Source: Bacillota bacterium (lineage in GTDB: Bacteria; Bacillota; Sulfobacillia; Sulfobacillales; Sulfobacillaceae). From it: a DNA stretch of 64,000 bases. The number at the start of each line of letters is the position of its first letter. Position 1 is the first letter of the stretch. Of this stretch, positions 26,531 through 35,182 are shown in pieces. Made by a program: the position numbers and the translations under genes. The DNA lies in the NCBI GenBank assembly GCA_021820965.1, contig JAKACZ010000001.1, forward strand, positions 1 to 64,000, written 5' to 3'. The notes beneath the pieces were generated by a model that worked only from the letters and a program-made list of their open reading frames with translations, was not told the DNA's origin and made no database searches.

Positions 26531-27106
26531 TCAAGCCGGACGGCTAAATCGCTGAATAACCCCTGAGGTTACCCAGCCCACCGCCCAGGCCGCCACCGTC
26601 GCCAACATGACCGCAACCATGTCATAGCGACCGAAGTCCCAGACGCCAACATTGCGGATGGCAACCAACACCCCTGAGAGCCCTTCGGCGGCGGCTGCCA
26701 CCAGCGCAGCCGGGAATGCTCCACCTACGGTTATGCCCGCCGCCACTCCCAGCCCCAAACTTTCGATGGTGGCGGCGGGAATCACACTCGCTTGTTCAGG
26801 TGCGAAAGGTGCCAAGATGCGGGCAAATAGAGCCACAAGTGCTAGTGTCGGTGTTAACAGCCACCAGCGTCTTTGTCCCAATAGGGCCACCCCGAACCAA
26901 CCTGTCGCGGTCAAAAGCACATACCCGAAATTTAATCGTATTGTCGAGCCGTGCCAGGTCCACCAGCCCAGCACCCACACTGCCATTACCAAGCCAATCA
27001 GCCGGCCTCGGCTCAGGCCATACTTTTGAAACTCGTGCGCGCCAAATCCACTGGCGGCCAACACAATCATCGCCGCCCAAAGAGACATGGCCCATAATAC
27101 AATCAC
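26531..27106 (-). CDS. Membrane protein of unknown function next to der
   Basis: 191 residues with about six predicted membrane helices (MIVLWAMSLWAAMIVLAASG, LIGLVMAVWVLGWWTW, VLLTATGWFGVALLG, LLTPTLALVALFARI and two more after residue 110). Conserved-looking features are GAHEFQKYG after helix 1 and a Gly/Ala-rich region (GVAAGITVGGAFPAALVAAAAEG). Size and position next to der recall the YphA-like membrane proteins of the Bacillus der-spoIVA region, but I cannot show homology. It is 60 bp upstream of der on the same strand. Confidence 0.6.
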   Translation of the reverse strand: MIVLWAMSLWAAMIVLAASGFGAHEFQKYGLSRGRLIGLVMAVWVLGWWTWHGSTIRLNFGYVLLTATGWFGVALLGQRRWWLLTPTLALVALFARILAPFAPEQASVIPAATIESLGLGVAAGITVGGAFPAALVAAAAEGLSGVLVAIRNVGVWDFGRYDMVAVMLATVAAWAVGWVTSGVIQRFSRPA

Positions 27107-27238
27107 AGTCTCACCTCGTCTTCACCTTCACCCGCGAACGCACGCTTTATCCGGATGCGCCGTAAAATTCCGCAGGAGAGGTCCCCGAGATTTCCAAACG
27201 TAGCACATTCTGGCTTTCGTGCATAAGATGGGACGCCA

Positions 27239-27392
27239 GGTCATTCCCTGCTTTTGGGCTGATCTGGGGATTTCCTCCTCCCGTCGGTCATCCCCTGCTT
27301 TTGGGCTGATCTGGGGATTTCCTCCTCCCGTCGGTCATCCCCTGCTTTTGGGCTGATCTGGGGATTTCCTCCTACCGTCGGTCATCCCCTGG
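27239..27392 (-). repeat. Second array of the 36-nt-core repeat, three 47-bp units
   Basis: Three units plus a partial, the same family as the array at 19051 but on the opposite strand. The constant part (GACCGACGGKAGGAGGAAAT, CCCCAG, AGCAGGGGAT) is almost identical, whereas the 11-nt variable part is ATCAGCCCAAA in all three units and differs entirely from the first locus. The first unit carries one mismatch in the GGGGAT arm. It lies in the 400-bp gap between a membrane protein gene and a divergent XRE regulator gene. Confidence 0.93.
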
Positions 27393-27507
27393 TGATAGGG
27401 GCGGCCGCTAGCCGCCCTCTTTTTCGCAGCCCCAATTGGTCGACCGACCCGCAAAACTGGAATATCGGCCGAGAACTTGGTAGCATTAAGGAAAGCCACG
27501 CTACGAG

Positions 27508-28314
27508 GTGGTTGTCCTGGCCTACCGCAAAATACTGGGAATGCGGGTTCGTCAATTGCGCGAACTTCACGGATGGTCACAAGCTAAAGCCGCCGGCCGC
27601 GTGCCGCTGTCCCAAAAACAATGGTCGCGGCTGGAATTAGGTGATATATCCTTCATCGATCGAGCGCTCATTATCCGCTTGGCGGAGATTCTCGAGACTC
27701 CGGTCGCGACCGGTGAGTTGAATCAGTGGCTCCATGCCTTCGGGTACCGGCCGCATATGATGCCGCTCCTCCCATTGCCACCCGATTACCAGCAGCTTTT
27801 AGCCCACCAGCCTCGTCTTCCTGCGGTGATTATTGACCTGGGCCGTTACCTGCGTTATATCAATCCCCCCATGTCGGAGTTGTACAACCAAAACCTAGGG
27901 GATCTTCGCGGCGTAGCGCGCAACTGGCTTTGGCAGTACTTCCATCCCAATGGATTTCTTTACCACGCCTACCCTCCGGACTCGGAGGAACGCGTACTCA
28001 ACCAATTGTTTTGGGATTGGCAGCCCTATTACCAGGAGTCGTGGAATGTGATGCTGCGCCATGAACTGGAAGAGTCGCTGGGCGTGGCCTGGGCCGACCT
28101 GAAAAGCCGTTATGACATTCCCAGCGAACGTCTAACCGGACCTCTGTCCGAGATTATCAGCGTTCGCGGGCGCGACGGCATTCCGCTGCTGTTCCAGAAT
28201 CAGACGGTTACTATCCCGTTTCGGCCCGATCTGTGTGCCATTTTATATCGACCCGTCAACCAAACCGCCCGCCAATGGTGCCGGCTGCACAATGAACGGC
28301 GGCAGCATGCCTAA
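27508..28314 (+). CDS. XRE-family transcription regulator with MmyB-like C-terminal domain
   Basis: DNA-binding regulator of 268 residues. A helix-turn-helix of the Cro/C1 type spans ~12-65 (VRQLRELHGWSQAKAAGRVPLSQKQWSRLELG). The C-terminal ~190 residues (LGRYLRYINPPMSELYNQN, WLWQYFHPNGFLYHAYPP) resemble the PAS-like ligand-binding region found in MmyB-type regulators; this part of the call is weaker. The GTG start is tentative: an in-frame ATG 33 bases downstream starts directly at the HTH. The stop overlaps the start of the UGA-containing thioredoxin-fold gene, so the two are probably one transcript. Confidence 0.75.
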   Translation: MVVLAYRKILGMRVRQLRELHGWSQAKAAGRVPLSQKQWSRLELGDISFIDRALIIRLAEILETPVATGELNQWLHAFGYRPHMMPLLPLPPDYQQLLAHQPRLPAVIIDLGRYLRYINPPMSELYNQNLGDLRGVARNWLWQYFHPNGFLYHAYPPDSEERVLNQLFWDWQPYYQESWNVMLRHELEESLGVAWADLKSRYDIPSERLTGPLSEIISVRGRDGIPLLFQNQTVTIPFRPDLCAILYRPVNQTARQWCRLHNERRQHA

Positions 28315-28927
28315 CACCGACCCGTTCGCGCCGCTGCGCCATCGCCTATCCAAATTGGATCAGCCCATCATGCTAAGGGTGAGCTCACCCGCGCCCGGCC
28401 TGGCGGCTGCGCAAGCGACCTGGGATCTCCTGGACCAACTGCTCGCAGATCAGCCGATGGTGAGCGTTCAGCCCGGAGGGCGGCAAACCGTTGAGAGTGT
28501 CGTAGTCAAGATTACAAAAAACGGCCACACCGGTCCGATAAGTTTCTGGGGAACGCCCAGCGGATTTGAATTAGAGGGCCTAGTGTACGCTTTGGAGTGT
28601 TTGTCAGGCCAGGTAACACCCGACTTGACCGAGGAGCAAAAGGCGCTGCTCAGGCAAATCAGCCGACCGCTGGCGGCTGATTTATACGTAGCACCGACCT
28701 GAGCTTTCTGCGTCCAGATGGTTCATCTGGTGATTACCATAGCCACGGTCAATACCAAACTCTCTTTTCGCATTATTCAAGTTCACCAATTTCCCCAACG
28801 AGCGGCACGTAATCAGGTGAACGCTACACCTACGCTGGTTGTGCCGGGTCAGCCTCCCAGAATCGGCAATCTGCCGCCCAACCACGCCATCTTTTATCTC
28901 TGGCAGGCAGCTAACCGCCTTTCTTGA
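28292..28927 (+). CDS. Thioredoxin-fold disulfide oxidoreductase (AhpF N-terminal/PDO-like) with in-frame UGA, candidate selenoprotein
   Basis: Tandem thioredoxin-fold protein like the AhpF N-terminal domain and protein disulfide oxidoreductases, 211 codons if the TGA at 28700-28702 is read through. The first fold (residues ~10-110) has no CxxC, as in that family, and contains GTPSGFELEGLVYALE. Fold two begins PLAADLYVAPT, then TGA, then AFCVQMVHLVITIA: the TGA sits where the first Cys of CPYC normally is, giving U-A-F-C. The same frame continues for 74 codons with family features FPQRAARNQVNATPTLVV (cis-Pro loop). A 7-bp hairpin with a GUU loop lies 11 nt after the TGA. Read-through explains the otherwise empty 208 bp before the next gene. 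Alternatively it is a nonsense-mutated gene. The ATG start at 28307 is an alternative. Confidence 0.7.
28700..28730 (+). promoter_or_regulatory. SECIS-like recoding hairpin after in-frame UGA
   Basis: TGA, 11 nt, then a perfect 7-bp stem CCAGATG / CATCTGG with apical loop GTT (28714-28730). The loop G lies 18 nt after the TGA, within the spacing known for bacterial SECIS elements (a short stem with GU in the apical loop). No T-run follows, so it is not a terminator. Confidence 0.6.
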
Positions 28928-29270
28928 CATAGATGCGGTGGATACCTTTAAAGTACACCGCGACGGGGCCGTCGCCGCCGGGATTCTCGTACAGTTCCCC
29001 GGTCGGCTGGTAGCCTTCGGGCGGCGTATCCACAACGTTCTCATAGCGCTGGCGCCAATTGAGGCTGGCAATCCAAAACGCGATGCCAGACGCTCCGAGG
29101 TAGACGGTGATGGTACGAATACCCACAATCAAGAAGATGATGGCACCCAAGAGGGCTAGCGTGCCGATACCTCGAACGACAAGCTTTTCGACTAACGTCG
29201 GCTTCTCTTCCAGACTTCCTTCCCCCTTCCTGGACCGCGCATCATACCGTTCTGCTGCCGGCCTCCTCAA
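28911..29270 (-). CDS. Small membrane protein of unknown function
   Basis: 119 residues: a charged N-terminus, a two-part hydrophobic region (~33-68, GIGTLALLGAIIFLIVGIRTITVYLGASGIAFWIA) likely forming one or two helices, and a polar C-terminus ending HRIYVKKGG. No family recognised. TTG start after GGGAGG. It converges on the thioredoxin-fold gene, overlapping its last 17 bp, and lies 41 bp downstream of the CBS-type gene on the same strand. Confidence 0.55.
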   Translation of the reverse strand: MRRPAAERYDARSRKGEGSLEEKPTLVEKLVVRGIGTLALLGAIIFLIVGIRTITVYLGASGIAFWIASLNWRQRYENVVDTPPEGYQPTGELYENPGGDGPVAVYFKGIHRIYVKKGG

Positions 29271-29311
29271 GAGTCCTCCCTACCGCTATTGTCTGGATTT
29301 GCGGGGCAATG

Positions 29312-30247
29312 TCAAGGGAGGTCCCGAAAGATAGTCGACAGATAATTGCGCCCGGTATCGGGCAGCAACGCCACTATAAACCCCGGCTGCGTGACCGAAG
29401 CCGCCTCATTCAGCGCTACCGCCAGAATGGCACCCGAGGACCCACCCACCAACAATCCCTCCTCGCGTGCCAAGCGGCGGGCCAGGGTAAACGCTTTCTC
29501 ATCGCTGACCGACACCCACTTATCCACCACCGATGCGTCCAGCGTCTCGGGATAATAGTCTTCGCCCATCCCCTCAATGAGAAACGGCGCCACTGGCCCG
29601 CTAAAAATGGACCCAACCGGGTCAGCCCCAATAATCTGGATCTTCGGGTTCTGTTCCTTCAGGTACCGGCCAACCCCGGTAATGGTGCCTCCGGTGCCAG
29701 CGCCCGCCACAAAGGCGGCAACTTCGCCCCCGATGGCCTGCCAAATCTCCGGACCGGTCGTTCGGTAATGGGTGTCAGGATTGGCAGCTTGTTCAAATTG
29801 ACCCATATAAGCAGCGCCAGGCGTGCTGTCCGCCAATTGCCGCGCCAGGTTCTGATAGTTCGCCGGATCCTCTCGGGGAACGTCCCTCACCACCTTGACC
29901 TCGGCTCCATAAGCTTTGAGCAGCTTAATTTTATCCGGACTCATTTTATCGGGTACCACGAACACGCTCTTGTACCCTAGAACCGCGGCCGCCAAGGCCA
30001 GGCCAATGCCGGTATTGCCCGCAGTGGCTTCCACCACGGTCCCGCCCGGCTTAAGCCGTCCCGACCTCTCGGCGGACCGAATCAGCGTCAAGCCTATTCG
30101 ATCCTTAATTGACCCTCCCGGATTAACCGCTTCGAGTTTGACCAAGATGCGCTCACGTTCGCTTCCGCCCACCCGGTGCAGGCGAATCAGAGGGGTGTTG
30201 CCTATCGCATCCAATACCGTATCACAGATTTTCTCGCCGCCGGTCAC
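29312..30247 (-). CDS. Cystathionine beta-synthase / cysteine synthase family enzyme
   Basis: PLP fold-type II enzyme of 311 residues. The Schiff-base Lys is in VNPGGSIKDRIG, phosphate loop GAGTGGTITGVG, substrate loop EATAGNTGIG. The QFEQAANPDTHYRTTGPEIW and LDASVVDKWVSVSDEKAFTLARRL segments are closer to cystathionine beta-synthases (MccA-like) than to CysK, so condensation of homocysteine with serine or O-acetylserine is likely. It has no CBS regulatory domain. GAGGAGG sits nine bases before the GTG; a longer frame overlaps the upstream transporter. Homocysteine could come from the AhcY homologue at 7.5 kb. Confidence 0.85.
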   Translation of the reverse strand: MTGGEKICDTVLDAIGNTPLIRLHRVGGSERERILVKLEAVNPGGSIKDRIGLTLIRSAERSGRLKPGGTVVEATAGNTGIGLALAAAVLGYKSVFVVPDKMSPDKIKLLKAYGAEVKVVRDVPREDPANYQNLARQLADSTPGAAYMGQFEQAANPDTHYRTTGPEIWQAIGGEVAAFVAGAGTGGTITGVGRYLKEQNPKIQIIGADPVGSIFSGPVAPFLIEGMGEDYYPETLDASVVDKWVSVSDEKAFTLARRLAREEGLLVGGSSGAILAVALNEAASVTQPGFIVALLPDTGRNYLSTIFRDLP

Positions 30248-31133
30248 TCGACCCGTCCTCCTCAACACGGGGAAGCCGCTTAGGCCTCCCACGGCTTTGC
30301 ACAACCCACACCCCCGTTAGAATCATGACACCTCCGACGACTAAACCCCAGCCGGGGCGCTCTCCTAACATCACCCATCCTAACAGACTCGCTAGAACGG
30401 GGTTTAAATATAGCATCGGCGTGACTTGGGCCACGTTGGCCTCACGGAGCGCAATACTCCAGGTGACATAGGCTACGGCAGCCGGAAATACGCCGATATA
30501 TACAACCATGAGTAAGGGATAGGCGGGCGCAGTCAGAACCGCAGCCACGAATCCGTGAAGGTAGCTGAGCATCGGGATAGTGCCGGCCCAGGTAACCCAG
30601 GCCGTCACATCTAAGGCCCGGAATTCAGCCAACAGCGGCTTTTCCAATATAAAGTAGGCAGCGGTTGACACTGCCGACAGCACGATCAGGAGGGCGTTCC
30701 AATGGACACTTGGCCCCATTCCGGAAAGAACCGCAACCCCCGCGAAACTGAGTCCCATACCGCCCCACGCCTGACCGGTTAACCGCTCTCCCAAAAACAG
30801 GCGCGCAATAACGGCGGAGAAGAGCGGCGCCGCAGCAATAATGAAACTTGCGGTGCTAGCAGCCACCGTACGTTCACCCAAGGTCAGCGCGGTGTGATAG
30901 ACGGTGAATCCCGCCACTCCCGATGCCGCCACCCGCCCCCACACGCGGCGCGGAGGAATTACGCGGCCGCGGGTCATCAGGACACCCACCAGCAACACCG
31001 CGCTGGCCGTTAGAAACCTCAGTAAAACCAGATGCCAGGCAGAAAATACAGTGAGCCCGACGCGGATCCCGACAAACGCTGATGACCAGAAGAAAATCGT
31101 AAGCAGTGCCGAGCCCAGCGCCAATCGTCGCAT
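30222..31133 (-). CDS. EamA-type drug/metabolite transporter
   Basis: DMT-superfamily exporter of 303 residues with ten predicted helices in two EamA repeats. Repeat 1: FFWSSAFVGIRVGLTVFSAWHLVLLRFL. Repeat 2: ending PMLYLNPVLASLLGWVMLGERPGWGLVVGGVMILTGV, the conserved last two helices. The ATG follows GGGGGGCAGC. The stop lies 26 bp inside the start of the CBS-type gene, so the two are co-transcribed; export of cysteine or a related metabolite is possible but not shown. Confidence 0.88.
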   Translation of the reverse strand: MRRLALGSALLTIFFWSSAFVGIRVGLTVFSAWHLVLLRFLTASAVLLVGVLMTRGRVIPPRRVWGRVAASGVAGFTVYHTALTLGERTVAASTASFIIAAAPLFSAVIARLFLGERLTGQAWGGMGLSFAGVAVLSGMGPSVHWNALLIVLSAVSTAAYFILEKPLLAEFRALDVTAWVTWAGTIPMLSYLHGFVAAVLTAPAYPLLMVVYIGVFPAAVAYVTWSIALREANVAQVTPMLYLNPVLASLLGWVMLGERPGWGLVVGGVMILTGVWVVQSRGRPKRLPRVEEDGSSDRRRENL

Positions 31134-31255
31134 GCTGCCCCCCGTTTTCTCCCCCCACCGGGGGACACTATGTCCATTGTAATCGCGCCTGCACCTACCT
31201 GGCAAAAAAATCTCGCGGCAGGAATCCGGAGAATTTTAACAGCTTGTTCAAAGCT

Positions 31256-31283
31256 TTGCTTTGTCTAAACATCGTTGTATAAT
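31256..31283 (+). promoter_or_regulatory. Probable promoter upstream of small secreted protein gene
   Basis: A perfect -10 TATAAT preceded at 16 bp by TTGCTT. It lies about 170 bp before the ATG at 31454, which leaves a leader of unknown role. The rest of the 31134-31453 gap holds no supported gene. Confidence 0.5.
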
Positions 31284-31453
31284 TTTCCTGTGGAGATTCC
31301 AAATCCGCTGCGTCTCCCCGAAAAAACCACGCAGTGGCCGAGAGTTCGACGGGCGGCTGCCCATCTCTGTGTTCGTAACCGCGGACCTGCTCGGTGACAG
31401 CCTGTGGAGTGTCCTCCAAGAGAGAAGACTTTGACGCAAGAGGCGGTAGCAGC

Positions 31454-31747
31454 ATGGCAAAGGGACGTCGACGGCATCAATTCGCTGTCGTTCTGATGCT
31501 GGGGGTTACCATCGTGGCCGGAAAAGGGCTGCCGAGCAGCTCGGGCGCTCCCGTGGGCAGAGTGAGTTCGGTGAAGCGCTTCCTGGTCGTTGACAATACA
31601 TCAGAACGTTCGCTCTTAACTGTAGTCGCCGACGCATCCACTGCCATCCTAAATCCAAGCCCGTTGTATGCTGGACTGAAACTTCGCGTTTATGGAGTTC
31701 AAACCGGGCGCACTATCCGCGCGCAGCGGATTGAAGTGATGCGCTGA
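31454..31747 (+). CDS. Small secreted or membrane-anchored protein of unknown function
   Basis: 97 residues. A basic N-terminus and hydrophobic segment (GRRRHQFAVVLMLGVTIVAGKG) form a signal peptide or anchor. The mature part has short beta-like strands (RFLVVDNTSERSLLTVVADAS, LRVYGVQTGRTIRAQRIEVM) resembling a small OB- or SH3-like fold; no family is assigned. AGGCGG lies about seven bases before the ATG. The DHH gene follows 165 bp later. Confidence 0.55.
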   Translation: MAKGRRRHQFAVVLMLGVTIVAGKGLPSSSGAPVGRVSSVKRFLVVDNTSERSLLTVVADASTAILNPSPLYAGLKLRVYGVQTGRTIRAQRIEVMR

Positions 31748-31912
31748 GACAGGACCAGGAGTTTCCGAGTCATAGACCCCGCGCCTGAAACCACCGTCTC
31801 ACGCGGGTTCGGGAAATTCACCTACAGCAACGGGAATTCAAATGTGGTCAACGGGAACCCTAAGCCGGAAAGTCCTGCTAGTAAATACGTCATAATTCAG
31901 GAGATAAAAACC

Positions 31913-32776
31913 TTGAGAGGCTGGCTGGTTACGCACGATAACTGTTTGGACGGCGCCACGGCCGCTTTGGTGGGGGAGGCCTGCGGTCTCACGCCCATCT
32001 TTGTGGAGCCGGACCGCGTGGAAGACGGACTTCGGCAAGTCACCGACGACCTGCCCGTGTATCTCGCCGATGTGTCACTCAAGCTTGAGTCGTGGCCGCA
32101 ATGGAAGCATCGCATTGCCTTCCTCTTGGACCACCACCAGTCGGCGAGGCCGCTGGTGGCGGAGCCCAATGTGCGGTTGGACCAGTCGCGCTCGGGCGCC
32201 CACCTCATGTACGACTTTGCCGTCGAGCAAGGGTGGCTGGAGGCCTCTTCCGCGTGGCAGCGCTTGTACGACGAAGTTGAACGCTACGACTTATGGAAGC
32301 CCCGCCATGATGCGGGTCAAAACCTCAACCGGCTGTTTCATAAGCTCGGCTACCCATGGTACCGCGAGCGCTTCCAACGGGGCTTTACCGCCTATACCCG
32401 GGATGAGGCTCAGTTGCTGGCCGAACTCATCCGCGAGGAGTCCGCATTTGTGGCCGCTCATTTGAAGACGGCCATCAAGTACGAGAAGAACCTTCCTTTC
32501 CCCATCTATGGCGTCGAACTTGAAGAGGAAGGCCCGGTTAATATTGTTTGCCACACGTTGATTGAGCAGGGAGCCGCTTTGGTCATCGTGCGAAAACCGG
32601 AGAACCGCCTGTCCGCCCGAAGCGATATTCGCGTGGATGCGGCCGACCTCATGGAGACACTCTTTCACGGCGGGGGTCATGCCCGCGCAGCCGGTGGCCG
32701 ATTGCCACCCGACCAATGGCTGGCTTTGCCTCAAGTTTTGCAACAAGCTGCCACGTATCTGGAATCGCGCGTTTAG
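31913..32776 (+). CDS. DHH-superfamily phosphoesterase-like protein
   Basis: 287 residues. VTHDNCLDGATAALV replaces the first DHH motif region, DDLPVYLADVS and LLDHHQSAR give the later Asp and DHH motifs, and HGGGHARAAGGR is the DHHA1 substrate-binding motif. This is the layout of NrnA/oligoribonuclease-like and related phosphoesterases, although the N-terminal motif is atypical. AGGAGA lies eight bases before the TTG start. The end overlaps the convergent quinone oxidoreductase gene by 4 bp (TTAG). Substrate unknown; nanoRNA or cyclic dinucleotide products are candidates. Confidence 0.75.
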   Translation: MRGWLVTHDNCLDGATAALVGEACGLTPIFVEPDRVEDGLRQVTDDLPVYLADVSLKLESWPQWKHRIAFLLDHHQSARPLVAEPNVRLDQSRSGAHLMYDFAVEQGWLEASSAWQRLYDEVERYDLWKPRHDAGQNLNRLFHKLGYPWYRERFQRGFTAYTRDEAQLLAELIREESAFVAAHLKTAIKYEKNLPFPIYGVELEEEGPVNIVCHTLIEQGAALVIVRKPENRLSARSDIRVDAADLMETLFHGGGHARAAGGRLPPDQWLALPQVLQQAATYLESRV

Positions 32777-33762
32777 GTCTCCATCCGGATGATAATCTTC
32801 CCGATATTTTGGTTCGATGCCATATAGCGGTGCGCCTCCGCGATGTCGGCCAAGGCATAAGCCCGATCAATCACCGGTGCTATCGCTCCGTCGTTGAAGA
32901 GAGGCCATGCCTCCTTGAGAAAGCGCTGCACTAACGCCATCTTCTTTTCAATCGGACGCGACCGCAATGTGGTGCCCTGAATGCGAAGGCGCTTTCCCAA
33001 TACCCATCGAAGATCTATCGCGCTCTCCACTCCGCTGAGCGTTCCAATCAACACCATAGTGCCGTCAAGAGCCAACGCCTTCAAATTATCCCCCAGATAG
33101 CTCTGACCAATGAAATCTAACAGGACGTCCACTCCTTGTCCCTGGGTCCACTGCCCCACACGCTCCAGGAATTGCTCGTGGTGATAGTTCACGGCTACAT
33201 CCGCCCCAAAAGCGCGCACCGCCTCCACCTTTAACTGCGATCCCACAGTCGCCATCACCGACATGCCGCGCCGATGGGCCAGCTGAATGGCCGCCGAACC
33301 CACTCCCGACGCCCCCGCATGAACCAGAACCCGCGACCCTGGACCCGCTCCGCCCTGTTGATACAACGCATCAAAGGCGGTGAGAAACGCCTCGGGAATG
33401 GCGGCAGCTTCCTCCACAGCGATGCATTCGGGGATGGGCATGGCCATGCGTTCGGGACTTACCGCGTACTCCGCATATCCGCCCTCCGATAAGAGCGCCA
33501 TCACCCTGTCCCCGGGCTGAAATGCGGTGACACGCTCCCCAACCTGGTCCACCACCCCGCTGACCTCTAGTCCCGGAATTTGATGTGCCGGCTTTTCCCC
33601 GGGCGGAGGATAGTGTCCTTCCCGTTCTAGTAGGTCTGCCCGGTTGAGCGCAGTTGCCACGACGCGAATGCGCACGTCCTCGGCTCCCGGCAAAGGCTCC
33701 GGAACGTCTCGAGTCGCCAATACCTCGGGCCCGCCAAACTCCTCTAACACAATCGCTTTCAT
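32773..33762 (-). CDS. NAD(P)H:quinone oxidoreductase, PIG3-type zinc-free MDR
   Basis: Medium-chain dehydrogenase/reductase of 329 residues. The catalytic domain begins MKAIVLEEFGGPEVL and has LNRADLLEREGHYPPP; the nucleotide-binding motif is VHAGASGVGSAAIQLA. The zinc-ligand motif GHE is absent (PGLEVSGVV in its place), so this is the quinone oxidoreductase/PIG3 group. LRSRPIEKKMALVQRF matches the C-terminal PIG3 pattern. Monocistronic. Confidence 0.88.
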   Translation of the reverse strand: MKAIVLEEFGGPEVLATRDVPEPLPGAEDVRIRVVATALNRADLLEREGHYPPPGEKPAHQIPGLEVSGVVDQVGERVTAFQPGDRVMALLSEGGYAEYAVSPERMAMPIPECIAVEEAAAIPEAFLTAFDALYQQGGAGPGSRVLVHAGASGVGSAAIQLAHRRGMSVMATVGSQLKVEAVRAFGADVAVNYHHEQFLERVGQWTQGQGVDVLLDFIGQSYLGDNLKALALDGTMVLIGTLSGVESAIDLRWVLGKRLRIQGTTLRSRPIEKKMALVQRFLKEAWPLFNDGAIAPVIDRAYALADIAEAHRYMASNQNIGKIIIRMET

Positions 33763-34096
33763 CCGCACCTCACCCCTGCATTCGCGCGGTCCCGGAACCT
33801 TTCAGCTCAGTCGCCGCCGTAGTTCTCACACTGATTGTACATCGCCCCTCAATTTTCGCCACATAGCCGTAGTGCATCATTGTTTGTGGGCCAGAAAGGC
33901 TGAGACTAAAGGTTACGGCAATAAGGTCCTGGCGAAAATCTAGCCGGTCGTTCCCATTGGACTGCGTGCCCCAGCCCAGACCCAGCTTAAACTATTCTTC
34001 ACACGCTGGTGGGCGAACGCTCACATGTCGCCAACCCCCGGGCGCCGCACGATCACGCTCAACCAGGCAAGATTCTCGTGTCGGCCCTCGGTCTGT
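33763..34096. other. Gene-free stretch between quinone oxidoreductase and HEAT-like gene
   Basis: About 330 bp upstream of the quinone oxidoreductase gene. It contains only short frames antisense to nothing recognisable, and no clear terminator for the HEAT-like gene's neighbour. Nothing further seen. Confidence 0.4.
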
Positions 34097-35182
34097 CTAA
34101 TAGCCGAGCTGGTCCAGGTAGGCTTCGACGTTGGCCTCCATGTGTTCAATCGTCTTCCGCCAGACAGGCAGATCCGGATCGTCAACGCCATTAATCACAC
34201 AGTTGACATAGATCGGTTCTGCCAGCTCCATGAACTCCGTATCGTCGAGTGACGCCATCACCCTCTTGACCTCGGGGATGCCCTTCATGCTGAGAAGGCT
34301 ACAAAGGGCCCTTGCCAGTTCCGCCCGCAAATCCTCGTCGCGCTCGCTTTTTAAGAGCGACAAGGCTACTGACTCTGAGACCTGGTGTTTAAATCCGGCC
34401 AGCACGGCCGACGACCATAACCGAAAGTCCCATGACTCCCGCGGATAGCGCCGGCGGATCTTGTCAATGAGTTCGGGTGTCGCGAGCGCCGTGATGCTTT
34501 GCTCGGCCTCCTCCCTTAGCCAGTCGTCATCCACCTCCAAGTAATCGAGAAGTTCGTATCCGAGATCGGTCAGATGAAGATAGCGGGCGGCCGAGACGGC
34601 CAGCGCCGCAACGGGGAAGCCCGCATCGTCCTCTTTGTGCAACCCCTGCGCAATCCATTGACGAAGCTCTTGGCGTGGGGCGTCAGGGCGCCAACAGATC
34701 TCGCGGATGAGGTAGGTGCACATCGCATATCGCTTATCCGTCGCGCCAAGAGGTCCTTGGCCGCGGTCGATGAGCTGCATCGTGCGGGAAACGAGTTCGG
34801 GCGTGTTTATCTCTAACACGGCGATCTTGCGCCGAAAATCTTGCTGCCCCTGGTACGATAGCAGCGCAGCGTACTCCTCAAACTCCTTTAAAAGAGACGC
34901 CGGTGCGTTCAAAAACGATGATTCCGCCGCATCGCGCACAAAGGGTTCTCCCTTGATGAGGCGGCCAAGTGCCTCCATGCTTTCCGGGCTTTGGGTCAAT
35001 CGACTTGATTCACTGACGAGCTGGCGCTGCTTTTTAAGGGGTAGCCCCTCTAAACCCGCAAGGACGCGAGGCAAGAGGTCCACATCCTCACACACCATTT
35101 GGTTGAAGTATTCCAGGGCGTACCGCCGCACAACGAGATCCTCGTGTTGAAGAAATGGTCTGACGTCGTTAGGCCGTTTCAC
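34097..35182 (-). CDS. Helical-repeat (HEAT-like) protein of unknown function
   Basis: 361 residues, almost entirely alpha-helical, with HEAT-like features: VRRYALEYFNQM, WDFRLWSSAVLAGFKH, EDLRAELARALCSLLSMKG with Pro/Arg at repeat turns, about 8 repeats. No signal peptide or catalytic motif. Such proteins are usually binding scaffolds. GGAG lies six bases before the GTG; the longer upstream frame is not supported. No operon partner on this strand. I do not recognise a named family. Confidence 0.6.
   Translation of the reverse strand: MKRPNDVRPFLQHEDLVVRRYALEYFNQMVCEDVDLLPRVLAGLEGLPLKKQRQLVSESSRLTQSPESMEALGRLIKGEPFVRDAAESSFLNAPASLLKEFEEYAALLSYQGQQDFRRKIAVLEINTPELVSRTMQLIDRGQGPLGATDKRYAMCTYLIREICWRPDAPRQELRQWIAQGLHKEDDAGFPVAALAVSAARYLHLTDLGYELLDYLEVDDDWLREEAEQSITALATPELIDKIRRRYPRESWDFRLWSSAVLAGFKHQVSESVALSLLKSERDEDLRAELARALCSLLSMKGIPEVKRVMASLDDTEFMELAEPIYVNCVINGVDDPDLPVWRKTIEHMEANVEAYLDQLGY

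Noticed and set aside
28235..28702. A normal gene ending at the TGA
   Set aside because: The family fold is cut in half at its redox motif and the same frame resumes the family sequence directly after the TGA; a plain stop explains the data less well.
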